From Fermentimonas sp. (lineage in GTDB: Bacteria > Bacteroidota > Bacteroidia > Bacteroidales > Dysgonomonadaceae): 64,000 nt of DNA. This document shows positions 18,530-26,830 of this stretch, piece by piece (position 1 is the stretch's first letter; each line of letters opens with the position of its first letter). The stretch spans positions 30,083 through 94,082 of the forward strand of contig JAQVXD010000006.1 in assembly GCA_028709385.1 (NCBI GenBank). The letters run 5' to 3'. Under the pieces are notes generated by a model. The model was given only the letters and a program-made list of their open reading frames with translations, was not told the DNA's origin and searched no databases. A program made the translations under genes and the position numbers.

Positions 18530-18594
18530 TCATGACTTGATCTCTCCTTATAAGGGATGAGGTTAAACTTACCAAATTAAAAAAATAAAATATT

Positions 18595-18804
18595 ATGAGT
18601 ACAATAAAATTTAAAACTAATATAAACTGTTCAAACTGCGTAGCAAAAGTAACTCCCTTTCTTGATAAGAAGGTTGGGAAGGAATCATGGAGTGTTGATA
18701 TAGAGAGCCCTGATAAAATACTGACTGTTGAAACAGAGGATTTAACTGCAGAGGATATCGTTAAGACTGTTAAGAGAACAGGTTTTGAAGCTGAAGCAAT
18801 TTAA
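18595..18804 (+). CDS. Small heavy-metal-associated (HMA) domain protein
   Basis: A 69-residue single HMA domain with the metal-binding motif NCSNC (Cys12, Cys15) and the ferredoxin-like pattern ending KRTGFEAEAI. Such proteins chaperone Cu(I) or other soft metals in the cytoplasm and can hand it to a P1B ATPase, here perhaps the copA product 2.2 kb away. Cys-Ser-Asn-Cys differs from the MxCxxC of typical copper chaperones because the preceding Met is replaced (NINC), so the preferred metal is uncertain. The phosphodiesterase gene starts 12 nt downstream. Confidence 0.88.
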   Translation: MSTIKFKTNINCSNCVAKVTPFLDKKVGKESWSVDIESPDKILTVETEDLTAEDIVKTVKRTGFEAEAI

Positions 18805-18816
18805 TTATCAAGAATT

Positions 18817-19740
18817 ATGACTTCAAGTAAAAGAAAAGGATTCAAGGGATTATTTCTGGCTGCAATTGCTTCAGCTGTACTGTTTTCATTTGCAGGTTGC
18901 GGATCAAAAGAAGGTGAGGAAAATTATCTGAAGTTTAAAAAACTCAGTGACACACAGGAGTATTTTGCTTATAAAGCTGACAGCACGTTGCTGATAAGCG
19001 GCCACAGAGGCACAAAAGAAGAGGGGTATCCTGAGAACAGTATAGAGGGATTCCAACAGGCCTTGAGTCGTGTACCCCTGTTTTTTGAGGTTGACCCGCG
19101 ACTTACCAAAGACAGCATAATTGTTTTAATGCATGATGAGACAATAGACAGGACAACAAACGCTTCGGGTAAATTACCAGACTACACTTATGATGAATTA
19201 CTGGCATTCAGACTCAAAGATCATGAGGGGAATATTACTGCTGCAATGATACCCAAGCTTGAGGAAGTTTTTGATTGGGCTAAAGGAAAGACTGTTGTAA
19301 ATCTTGACCGTAAAGATGTACCGCACGAGATGATTGTGGATCTAATAAAGAAGCATAAAGCTGAGAAATATGTTATGCTTACTGTTCACACGGGTGCACA
19401 GGCAAGGTACTACCACGACAGGCTACCGGGGATAATGCTCTCTGTATTTGCAAGAAATGATGCTGAATATGAAGATATTGCAATTTCCGGAGTGCCATGG
19501 GAAAATATGATTGCTTATGTAGGTCAAAGTATTAATGAATCAAACAGGCATATTGTAGAAAAACTGCATGCAAATGGTGTCAGGTGCATGGTTTCGTTTG
19601 CTACTACGCACGACAGGCAAAGAACCACCGAGCAACGTATGGCTGCATATATAAGAGAAGTGGAGAACTCGGTTTATAAACCGGATATTATCGAAACTGA
19701 CTACCCTGTTGAAGTTTGGGGTGTTTTAGGAACTATGTAG
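18817..19740 (+). CDS. Glycerophosphodiester phosphodiesterase-family lipoprotein
   Basis: A 307-residue predicted lipoprotein (SFAG-C, Cys28) with a PI-PLC-like TIM-barrel GDPD domain. Catalytic elements are visible: HRG (His63), PEN at 72-74, Glu91 and Asp93 in FEVDPRLTKDS, and His106 in MHDETIDR. GDPDs hydrolyse glycerophosphodiesters from phospholipid turnover to glycerol-3-phosphate and an alcohol; many Bacteroidota copies are exported. It follows the HMA gene by 12 nt and probably shares its promoter. Specificity is not deducible. Confidence 0.9.
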   Translation: MTSSKRKGFKGLFLAAIASAVLFSFAGCGSKEGEENYLKFKKLSDTQEYFAYKADSTLLISGHRGTKEEGYPENSIEGFQQALSRVPLFFEVDPRLTKDSIIVLMHDETIDRTTNASGKLPDYTYDELLAFRLKDHEGNITAAMIPKLEEVFDWAKGKTVVNLDRKDVPHEMIVDLIKKHKAEKYVMLTVHTGAQARYYHDRLPGIMLSVFARNDAEYEDIAISGVPWENMIAYVGQSINESNRHIVEKLHANGVRCMVSFATTHDRQRTTEQRMAAYIREVENSVYKPDIIETDYPVEVWGVLGTM

Positions 19741-19816
19741 GTTATTGAAAGGTCTGTAAATAGGTACTATTTATTTCTCAAGAGCTTATTCAGGTAGGTT
19801 AAAATATGTAAATGTG

Positions 19817-19847
19817 TTGCATTTTGTTTTTTGATAGTATACATTTG
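19817..19847 (+). promoter_or_regulatory. Promoter of the trp operon
   Basis: TTG at 19817-19819, a 20-nt spacer and TACATTTG at 19840-19847 match the Bacteroidota consensus with the same spacing as the rpmI promoter. Transcription would start near 19854, 15 nt before the leader-peptide ATG and about 285 nt before trpB. Confidence 0.8.
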
Positions 19848-19868
19848 CAACGAAATATTAGAAAATAT

Positions 19869-19925
19869 ATGAATATACTTTTAAACGGATATTGGTGGCG
19901 TTTCTTACAACTCAAAAAGTCGTAA
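19869..19925 (+). CDS. trpL: trp operon leader peptide with tandem Trp codons
   Basis: An 18-codon ORF too short for the ORF track: MNILLNGYWWRFLQLKKS. It starts about 15 nt after the predicted transcription start, has adjacent TGG TGG codons (19893-19898), and is followed 46 nt later by a strong terminator placed before trpB. This is the arrangement of a ribosome-mediated attenuator: a ribosome stalled at the Trp codons when Trp-tRNA is scarce would change downstream RNA folding and allow read-through. A possible 1:2 hairpin pairs TTTCTTAC (19901-19908) with GTAAGGAA (19922-19929), one pair being a wobble. I could not identify a convincing antiterminator by eye. The homology to enterobacterial trpL is functional, not sequence-based. 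Confidence 0.82.
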   Translation: MNILLNGYWWRFLQLKKS

Positions 19926-19971
19926 GGAAGAGCAGCTATGTCTTGAATTAAATATATACACAAAATAATTT

Positions 19972-20013
19972 AAAGAGCCTGTCGCAATCCTGCGACAGGC
20001 TCTTTGAGTTTTT
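19972..20013 (+). terminator. trp attenuator terminator
   Basis: AAAGAGCCTGTCGCA (19972-19986) and TGCGACAGGCTCTTT (19991-20005) form a perfect 15-bp stem with loop ATCC, followed by GAGTTTTT. It lies between the leader peptide and trpB with 125 nt still to go to the trpB start, so it can only serve to stop transcription before the structural genes. The remaining sequence 20014-20138 is AT-rich with no ORF or clear second structure. Confidence 0.92.
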
Positions 20014-20138
20014 AGGGTGGTTTGTAAACTTCAATTGAGATAATAAACTATCATCTTAAAAAACAGAACATCAGTTAGGATTATAGAAAACAGGGTAATA
20101 AAAATTATAACCAGAGAGCAAATAAAAAATATAGCAGT

Positions 20139-21326
20139 ATGAAACAGTATTCAGTAGACGAAAGTGGTTATTACGGTGAATTTGGAGGAGCATATATTCC
20201 GGAAATTCTCCATAAATGCGTTAATGACCTCGAGAAAGCATATCTTCCAATAATTGAAAGCAGACAGTTTCAGCGTGACTTTAGCCAACTTCTTCATGAT
20301 TATGTTGGGCGACCGTCACCTTTATACCTTTCGAGACAACTGTCAGAACGTTTCGGGGCAAAGATATATCTTAAAAGAGAGGATCTGAACCATACAGGTG
20401 CTCATAAAATAAATAATACAGTTGGTCAGATACTGATTGCCAGAGAGATGGGTAAGACTCGTATTATTGCAGAGACCGGTGCCGGTCAGCATGGTGTGGC
20501 AACAGCGACTGTATGTGCTCTTATGCAGATGCCCTGTACTGTTTATATGGGTGAAACGGATGTTAAGCGTCAGCAGGTAAACGTGAAAAAAATGGAGATG
20601 CTGGGGGCAAAAGTTGTCCCGGTTACTTCAGGAAATATGACTCTTAAAGATGCTACAAACGAGGCAATTAGAGACTGGTGCAGTCATCCCACAGACACTC
20701 ATTATATAATTGGATCTGTTGTTGGGCCTCACCCTTATCCTGATATGGTGGCTCGTTTGCAGTCGGTCATCAGTAAAGAAATCAAAGTACAGCTAACCGA
20801 AAAAGAGGGTAGGGATTATCCCGATTATCTTATTGCATGTGTGGGCGGAGGCAGTAATGCAGCCGGAACAATTTACGAGTATCTTGATAATGATAAGGTT
20901 AATATTGTTCTTGCTGAAGCCGGCGGTAAAGGTGTTGATAGCGGTGAAACGGCAGCTACAATACATCTTGGTAGTCAAGGTGTTTTGCATGGATGCAGGA
21001 CTCTTCTGATGCAGACTGAGGATGGACAGATTACTGAACCATACTCTATTTCAGCGGGATTGGACTATCCGGGGATTGGACCGATGCATGCTAATCTGGC
21101 TGTGCAAAATCGTGCTCAGGTAATTGATATTAACGACGATGAAGCACTGAAGGCTGCCTTCGAACTGACACGTAACGAAGGGATTATACCTGCACTAGAG
21201 TCGGCGCATGCTTTGGCGGCTTTAGAGAAGATAAAATTTAAACCTGAGGATATTGTAGTACTTACTCTTTCCGGTAGAGGTGATAAAGATCTTGACACCT
21301 ATTTTAAATATGAGGGACAATATTAA
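20139..21326 (+). CDS. trpB: Tryptophan synthase beta subunit
   Basis: TrpB joins indole and serine to make tryptophan with PLP, in the alpha2-beta2 complex with TrpA. The 395-residue protein shows the PLP lysine in HTGAHKINN (Lys90), AETGAGQHGVATAT and the phosphate-binding loop CVGGGSNAAGTI. The N-terminus YYGEFGGAYIPEIL is the TrpB1 type. It is the first structural gene after the attenuator; trpE follows after 40 nt. Confidence 0.98.
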   Translation: MKQYSVDESGYYGEFGGAYIPEILHKCVNDLEKAYLPIIESRQFQRDFSQLLHDYVGRPSPLYLSRQLSERFGAKIYLKREDLNHTGAHKINNTVGQILIAREMGKTRIIAETGAGQHGVATATVCALMQMPCTVYMGETDVKRQQVNVKKMEMLGAKVVPVTSGNMTLKDATNEAIRDWCSHPTDTHYIIGSVVGPHPYPDMVARLQSVISKEIKVQLTEKEGRDYPDYLIACVGGGSNAAGTIYEYLDNDKVNIVLAEAGGKGVDSGETAATIHLGSQGVLHGCRTLLMQTEDGQITEPYSISAGLDYPGIGPMHANLAVQNRAQVIDINDDEALKAAFELTRNEGIIPALESAHALAALEKIKFKPEDIVVLTLSGRGDKDLDTYFKYEGQY

Positions 21327-21366
21327 TTCGTCCCCGTTATTGATACACAAAAAAATAATTACAGGT

Positions 21367-22773
21367 ATGCAATATAAATATCAAACAAACAGCAAGAAAA
21401 TAATGGGAGATCTTCACACTCCGGTAAGTATCTACCTTAAAGTAAGGGATTCATTTCCACAGTCGGCCCTACTTGAAAGTTCCGATTTTCATGTCAATGA
21501 AAACAGTATCTCTTATCTTGCTCTTAAGCCGATGGCTCGTGTAGAGATAAACAGAGGTGTCTGCACTATGCAGTTTCCCGATGAAGCTGAAGATAGCAAA
21601 CCGCTTACTGAGAACTTTACTATTTCTGATACTTTAAGTGGATTTATTAGAAGATTTGAAGTGACTGGCAACGAAAATGGCAATATTGGTCTGTTTGGAT
21701 ACACTACCTTCAAGTGTGTGAAGTACACCGAAAACATTAATATCAAAGAGAGCAAAGAAGAGCGTAATGATGCTCCTGACTTGTTGTATATTCTTTACAA
21801 ATATATATTGGTTTTCAATCATTTTACAGATGAGATCACTTTGATAGAATTACAGGGTGAAGACGAAATGAGCAGTCTGCATAAGGTAGAGTCGCTTATA
21901 AACCAGCGTAATTTTGCCAACTATAACTTTTTTACAGAGGGTGATGAGTACAGCACCATTTCAGACGACGAATATAAAAAGTTTGTGAAAGCCGGTGTTG
22001 AGCATTGCAAGAAAGGTGACCTGTTTCAGATTGTACTTTCACGGAGATTTGTTCAGCCTTTCTCAGGCGATGACTTTAAAGTTTATCGTGCACTACGTTC
22101 CATTAACCCGTCTCCTTATCTTTTTTACTTTGATTTTGGAGGGTACCGTATTTTTGGGTCATCTCCTGAAACGCATTGTAAAATAGACGGAAAGCGAATA
22201 AGCATAGATCCGATAGCAGGGACTACTAAACGAACGGGTAATTATCATCAGGATATGGAGGGTGTGAAATTTCTTCTAAATGACCCGAAAGAGAATGCTG
22301 AGCATGTAATGCTGGTTGATCTGGCACGAAATGATTTGAGCCGAAATGCTCATAATGTAGAGGTTGAATTTTTCAGGGAACCCCAGTTTTATTCTCATGT
22401 AATTCACCTTGTATCACGTGTAAGCGGAATACTTAATGATGATGCTTATCCTATTAAAGCCTTTTTCGACACATTTCCAGCAGGTACTTTGTCGGGTGCT
22501 CCAAAAGTGCGTGCCATGCAGCTTATCTCGGAAATAGAAACACATAACCGGGGTGCTTATGGCGGGTGTATCGGTTTTATAGGAATGAACGGGAGTCTGA
22601 ATCAGGCTATTACTATACGTACTTTTGTCAGCCGTAACAACGAATTATGGTATCAGGCGGGAGCGGGAATTGTCTCTCAAAGTAATGAGGAGTATGAGCT
22701 GAACGAGGTGAACAGTAAGCTTGATGCACTTAAGCTGGCTATAGATAAAGCTTCTGCACTCTATAATTCTTAA
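21367..22773 (+). CDS. trpE: Anthranilate synthase component I
   Basis: TrpE converts chorismate and ammonia to anthranilate and takes ammonia from TrpG. The ORF track begins at 21280 inside trpB, but ATG at 21367 gives the expected start (MQYKYQTNSKKIMGDLHTPV) and 468 residues. LLESS (35-39) is the tryptophan feedback site of the family, so the enzyme is probably allosterically inhibited as well as controlled by attenuation. Chorismate-site motifs include IFGSSPE, PIAGTTKRT, HVMLVDLARNDLSR and GGCIGFIG. trpG follows after 31 nt. Confidence 0.96.
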   Translation: MQYKYQTNSKKIMGDLHTPVSIYLKVRDSFPQSALLESSDFHVNENSISYLALKPMARVEINRGVCTMQFPDEAEDSKPLTENFTISDTLSGFIRRFEVTGNENGNIGLFGYTTFKCVKYTENINIKESKEERNDAPDLLYILYKYILVFNHFTDEITLIELQGEDEMSSLHKVESLINQRNFANYNFFTEGDEYSTISDDEYKKFVKAGVEHCKKGDLFQIVLSRRFVQPFSGDDFKVYRALRSINPSPYLFYFDFGGYRIFGSSPETHCKIDGKRISIDPIAGTTKRTGNYHQDMEGVKFLLNDPKENAEHVMLVDLARNDLSRNAHNVEVEFFREPQFYSHVIHLVSRVSGILNDDAYPIKAFFDTFPAGTLSGAPKVRAMQLISEIETHNRGAYGGCIGFIGMNGSLNQAITIRTFVSRNNELWYQAGAGIVSQSNEEYELNEVNSKLDALKLAIDKASALYNS

Positions 22774-22804
22774 CAGAGGTTCTCAACTATATAACATTAT
22801 AAAG

Positions 22805-23377
22805 ATGAAGACAAAAAAAATACTTCTTTTCGATAATTACGACTCATTCACATATAACTTGGTTCATGCTATTAAATCGCTGGGATATAGCGAGGTGGAC
22901 GTAATACGTAATGACAAAATAGATCTGCCCGGTATCAATCAGTATGACAAAATTATTCTTTCACCCGGACCCGGTCTCCCTGAGGAAGCAGGTATAATGC
23001 TTGAGCTTATAAAAGAGTTTAAGGAAAGAAAGAGTATACTTGGTGTTTGCCTCGGGCATCAGGCTATAGCTGAGGTGTTTGGTGCAAAACTGGTTAATAT
23101 ACCTAACGTATTTCACGGGGTACAAACACCAATAAAAATAGTAGGGAGTGATTATATATTTAAGGGATTGCAGGAAAAGATCCTTGCAGGTCGTTATCAT
23201 TCATGGATAGTATCAAAAGAGAATTTTCCGGGAGATCTTGTTATAACTGCTGAAGATGATGCCGGAGACATAATGGCGCTTAAACATAGGGAGTTTGATC
23301 TTCACGGGGTGCAGTTTCATCCGGAATCAATTCTCACTCCCGAGGGAATAAAAATTATTAATAACTTCTTAGAATAA
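22805..23377 (+). CDS. trpG: Anthranilate synthase glutamine amidotransferase component
   Basis: TrpG hydrolyses glutamine and channels ammonia to TrpE. The 190-residue class I amidotransferase has the triad Cys82 in GVCLGHQ, with His172 and Glu174 in FHPES, and the oxyanion block SPGPGLPEEAG. It is a free-standing subunit, not fused to trpD as in enterobacteria. In some bacteria the same subunit also serves PabB for folate; no pabB is in the window. trpD starts 12 nt downstream. Confidence 0.96.
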   Translation: MKTKKILLFDNYDSFTYNLVHAIKSLGYSEVDVIRNDKIDLPGINQYDKIILSPGPGLPEEAGIMLELIKEFKERKSILGVCLGHQAIAEVFGAKLVNIPNVFHGVQTPIKIVGSDYIFKGLQEKILAGRYHSWIVSKENFPGDLVITAEDDAGDIMALKHREFDLHGVQFHPESILTPEGIKIINNFLE

Positions 23378-23389
23378 AGGTTTCACAAA

Positions 23390-24385
23390 ATGAAAGAAAT
23401 ACTTTATAAGCTCTTCGATTATAACTATCTCACCCGCGAAGAGGCCAAACAGGTACTTATTGATATTGTAAACGGTGGTATACCCGAAACGCAGATAGCT
23501 TCACTTATAACCTCTTTTTTAATGCGCAGTATTTCTGTTGATGAAATACTCGGATTCAGGGATGCTCTTCTTGAAATGCGTGTAACGGTAGATTTATCTG
23601 ATTATTCTCCTTTGGATATTGTTGGAACCGGTGGAGATGGGAAGAATACATTCAATATATCTACTACAGCATGTTTTGTGGTTGCAGGTGCCGGTTATAA
23701 CGTGGTTAAACATGGTAATTACGGAGCCACATCAATTAGTGGTGCCAGTAATGTAATTGAACAACAAGGTGTGAAATTCAGTGCAGATAATGATCTGTTA
23801 CGCAAAAGTCTGGATGCATGTCATATTGCTTATCTGCATGCTCCGCTGTTTAGTCCTGCACTTAAAGCTGTTGCTCCGGTGAGAAAAAGTCTGGGTGTAC
23901 GAAACTTTTTCAATGTACTGGGGCCGCTTGTGAATCCTGTACAGCCCGAATATCAGATGCTCGGGGTGTATGATCTGGCAATGTCACGACTTTACAGCTA
24001 TATCTATCAGGAAGAAAACAAGAAGTTCTCGATAGTACATAGTATGGATGGTTATGATGAGGTATCTCTGACCAGTCAGTTTAAAGTAGTATCAAACCGC
24101 GGGGAACAACTTTTTATACCTGCCGATCTTGGGTTTAGAAGAGTTAATCAGGAAGAACTGTATGGAGGTGATACTCCTGAAGATGCTGCAAAGATATTCA
24201 GGAATGTGATAAGTGCAAATGCAGAAGATGCTCAGATGAATGTAGTGCTTGTAAATGCTGCTTTTGGAATACAGACCATCGATCAGGATAAAACAATAGA
24301 CGATTGTCTTGAGATTGCACGTGATTCACTTTATGGAAAGAAGGCTCTTAAAGTGTTGGATAAATTTGTAGAAATCAATAGTTGA
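23390..24385 (+). CDS. trpD: Anthranilate phosphoribosyltransferase
   Basis: TrpD transfers phosphoribose from PRPP to anthranilate. The 331-residue protein shows the PRPP loop GTGGDGKNTFNIST, KHGNYGATSISG and VRKSLGVRNFFNVLGPLVNP, which are family signatures of the type III phosphoribosyltransferases. Length is typical of the unfused enzyme. It lies between trpG and trpC in the usual Bacteroidota order. Confidence 0.97.
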   Translation: MKEILYKLFDYNYLTREEAKQVLIDIVNGGIPETQIASLITSFLMRSISVDEILGFRDALLEMRVTVDLSDYSPLDIVGTGGDGKNTFNISTTACFVVAGAGYNVVKHGNYGATSISGASNVIEQQGVKFSADNDLLRKSLDACHIAYLHAPLFSPALKAVAPVRKSLGVRNFFNVLGPLVNPVQPEYQMLGVYDLAMSRLYSYIYQEENKKFSIVHSMDGYDEVSLTSQFKVVSNRGEQLFIPADLGFRRVNQEELYGGDTPEDAAKIFRNVISANAEDAQMNVVLVNAAFGIQTIDQDKTIDDCLEIARDSLYGKKALKVLDKFVEINS

Positions 24386-24435
24386 ATTAGTTTAAGTTTG
24401 AGATGCTGACAGGATAAACTTGAATATGAAAAATT

Positions 24436-25230
24436 ATGAAAGATATTTTAAGCGAGATAATAGCACATAAAAGAATAGAAGTTGAACGACAAAAAAGAGT
24501 GGTGCCTTTTACAGAACTGGAGAGGCAGCTCTCGCAAAATGAGGGAATTGCATTCCATTCTTTAAAGGAATCACTCGAGAGATCAAAAACAGGTATAATT
24601 TCGGAGTTCAAACGACGCTCACCGAGTAAGGGTTGGTTGCATCAGGATGCTGATATAGATTTTGTTACAAAAGAGTATGAGTTGGCAGGCGCCTCTGCAC
24701 TGTCTGTACTAACAGATGAGAAATACTTTGGAGGTACTCTTAATGATTTAAAAACTGCAACTAAAAACGTTCAGATACCTGTTATGAGGAAAGAGTTTAT
24801 AGTTGATGAGTATCAGATTTATGAAGCAAAACTGGCAGGTGCAAGTGCAATTTTATTAATTGCAGCTGCAATAACAACCGAGGAGTCGAAACGATTTACT
24901 GAACTTGCCAGTCAGCTGCAGCTGGATGTCCTCCTGGAGCTGCATGATCAGAAGGAAACAGATTATATAACACCGCTTAATAGTGTGATAGGTGTCAACA
25001 ACAGGAATCTGGGCAGTTTTGTAACCGATTTGCAGAAGTCTTTTCGTATGGCGGAACTCCTTCCGAAAGATGCAGTATGGGTTTCAGAGAGTGGTATCTC
25101 TGACGCAGGTGTTGTAAAAGAGTTGAGGGATGCAGGTTATAAAGGTTTTCTTATCGGTGAATACTTTATGAAGTCTGGAAGACCTGGAGAAAGATTGCGA
25201 GATTTTATTCAACAGATAGAAACTGTTTGA
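24436..25230 (+). CDS. trpC: Indole-3-glycerol phosphate synthase
   Basis: TrpC closes the indole ring by decarboxylating CdRP. The 264-residue TIM barrel shows ISEFKRRSPSKG with the catalytic Lys, SVLTDEKYFGG, VMRKEFIVDEYQIYEAKLAG, INNRNLGSF (as VNNRNLGSF) and the phosphate-binding SESGI. The N-terminal helix (ILSEIIAHKRIEVERQK) is typical. It is not fused to trpF, which follows 59 nt later. Confidence 0.97.
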   Translation: MKDILSEIIAHKRIEVERQKRVVPFTELERQLSQNEGIAFHSLKESLERSKTGIISEFKRRSPSKGWLHQDADIDFVTKEYELAGASALSVLTDEKYFGGTLNDLKTATKNVQIPVMRKEFIVDEYQIYEAKLAGASAILLIAAAITTEESKRFTELASQLQLDVLLELHDQKETDYITPLNSVIGVNNRNLGSFVTDLQKSFRMAELLPKDAVWVSESGISDAGVVKELRDAGYKGFLIGEYFMKSGRPGERLRDFIQQIETV

Positions 25231-25289
25231 TGTTTATAGATTATAAGCCTGATTATAAGGTTAATTGAAACATTATAAACCGTTAAATT

Positions 25290-25901
25290 ATGATTATCAA
25301 AGTATGTGGAATGCGTGACGAAGAGAATATTCTGCAACTTGAGCAGCTGGATATCGATTGGATGGGATTCATATTCTACCCTGATTCGCCACGTTATGCG
25401 GGGAATAAGGTGAAATACCTGCCAAGAAAGATTAAAAAGATTGGTGTGTTTGTAGACCAGAATCCTCAGATTATTCGTGACCGTGCAAAAGATAATCACC
25501 TCTTTGCAATTCAGTTGCATGGCAGTGAGCCGCCGTGGTATTGTATTAATTTACGCGAAGAGGGTTATAAGGTGATTAAATCATTCGGGATTGAGAAAGA
25601 TGGTTTCATACCAAAAGCACAACTCAATGCTTACGAAGGCAAATGCGACTATTATCTTTTTGATACAAAAACAGACCTTTATGGCGGTTCAGGTAAGAAA
25701 TTCAATTGGAGCAGACTGGCTGATTATGATGGCGAAACGCCTTTTATTTTAAGTGGCGGTATTTCTCCTGAAGATGCTGAGGAGATAAAATCCTTTAGTC
25801 ACCCTAAGTTTGTGGGAATAGATATTAACAGTCGTTTTGAAGTTTCTCCTGCAATCAAGGATAATGAAGCAATAGAATCTTTTATAAAACAATTAAGATA
25901 A
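25290..25901 (+). CDS. trpF: Phosphoribosylanthranilate isomerase
   Basis: TrpF catalyses the Amadori rearrangement of phosphoribosylanthranilate to CdRP. The 203-residue TIM barrel begins IIKVCGMRDEEN with the catalytic Cys in KVCGM; other signatures are QLHGSE, the catalytic Asp in LFDTKTDLYGGSGKKFNW, and SGGISPEDAEE at the phosphate site. It is separate from trpC, as usual in this phylum. Confidence 0.96.
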   Translation: MIIKVCGMRDEENILQLEQLDIDWMGFIFYPDSPRYAGNKVKYLPRKIKKIGVFVDQNPQIIRDRAKDNHLFAIQLHGSEPPWYCINLREEGYKVIKSFGIEKDGFIPKAQLNAYEGKCDYYLFDTKTDLYGGSGKKFNWSRLADYDGETPFILSGGISPEDAEEIKSFSHPKFVGIDINSRFEVSPAIKDNEAIESFIKQLR

Positions 25902-25973
25902 AAAAAGTACGTAGCAATCGGTTGATTGTAACAATAAATGAAGAATATAAATATTAGAATACTAAATATAAAA

Positions 25974-26750
25974 ATGAACAGAATTGATAAACTATTTCAG
26001 GAAAAGGAAAACAATATTTTGTCTGTATATTTTACAGCAGGTTACCCTAAACTTGATGATACCGTTAAAGTGATTCAGTCACTTGAAAAGAATGGAGTAG
26101 ATATGCTTGAAATAGGTGTACCTTTCAGCGACCCGATGGCAGATGGTCCGGTAATACAGTCATCAGGTTCACAGGCACTAAAGAATGGTATGAGTCTGAA
26201 AGTTCTCTTTGACCAGTTGTCTGATATCAGACGAACAGTATCTATCCCCCTGGTCCTGATGAGTTATCTTAACCCGATTATTCAGTTCGGATTTGAAAAC
26301 TATTGCCAGAAAGCAGTGAAATGCGGAATAGACGGATTAATAATACCTGATCTTCCATTTGCTGAGTATAAGGAGGACTATAAACCGATTGCAGAAAAAT
26401 ATGGTTTGCACGTCATTATGCTGATTACTCCTGAAACTTCAGAAGAGCGAATCAAGCTAATCGACCAAAACACATCAGGGTTTTTATATATGGTTTCATC
26501 TGCTTCAGTAACCGGTGCCAGGAACAGTTTCAGTGAAGATAATCTGGCTTATTTCCGCAGGGTGAATGAAATGCAGCTAAATAATCACAGGTTAATTGGC
26601 TTTGGCATATCTAATAAAGAGACATTTAAAGCCGCTTGTCGTGAAGCATCAGGTGCTATCATTGGCAGTAAGTTTATCTCATTACTTGGCAGTGAAGAAT
26701 CGATTGATGAAGCCGTAAAACAATTAATTATTTCTATAGATCCAAAGTGA
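25974..26750 (+). CDS. trpA: Tryptophan synthase alpha subunit
   Basis: TrpA cleaves indole-3-glycerol phosphate to indole and channels it to TrpB. ATG at 25974 (MNRIDKLFQEKENN) fits the family start better than the track start at 25938, giving 258 residues. The catalytic Glu is in MLEIGVPFSDPMADGPVIQ and the catalytic Asp in GLIIPDLPFAEY; GFGISN is the phosphate loop. It is the last trp gene. A separate -7 box precedes the next gene, so the operon probably ends here although no terminator is evident. Confidence 0.96.
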   Translation: MNRIDKLFQEKENNILSVYFTAGYPKLDDTVKVIQSLEKNGVDMLEIGVPFSDPMADGPVIQSSGSQALKNGMSLKVLFDQLSDIRRTVSIPLVLMSYLNPIIQFGFENYCQKAVKCGIDGLIIPDLPFAEYKEDYKPIAEKYGLHVIMLITPETSEERIKLIDQNTSGFLYMVSSASVTGARNSFSEDNLAYFRRVNEMQLNNHRLIGFGISNKETFKAACREASGAIIGSKFISLLGSEESIDEAVKQLIISIDPK

Positions 26751-26781
26751 CATAAATCATTATTTATCGGGCAACAAATAT

Positions 26782-26789
26782 TACATTTG
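26782..26789 (+). promoter_or_regulatory. Probable -7 element for the EamA transporter gene
   Basis: TACATTTG matches TAnnTTTG between trpA and the transporter. It lies upstream of the ATG at 26831 and just before the TTG used by the ORF track, which favours the ATG. No clear TTTG lies at -33. Confidence 0.45.
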
Positions 26790-26830
26790 CAGATTATTTG
26801 TTATTGAATCCGAAAAACGAACTACATTTT

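Noticed and set aside
19909-20010. 8-bp complementarity AACTCAAA / TTTGAGTT between leader peptide and terminator end
   Set aside because: It would need the terminator's 3' arm to be already made, so it cannot act as an ordinary antiterminator; probably chance.
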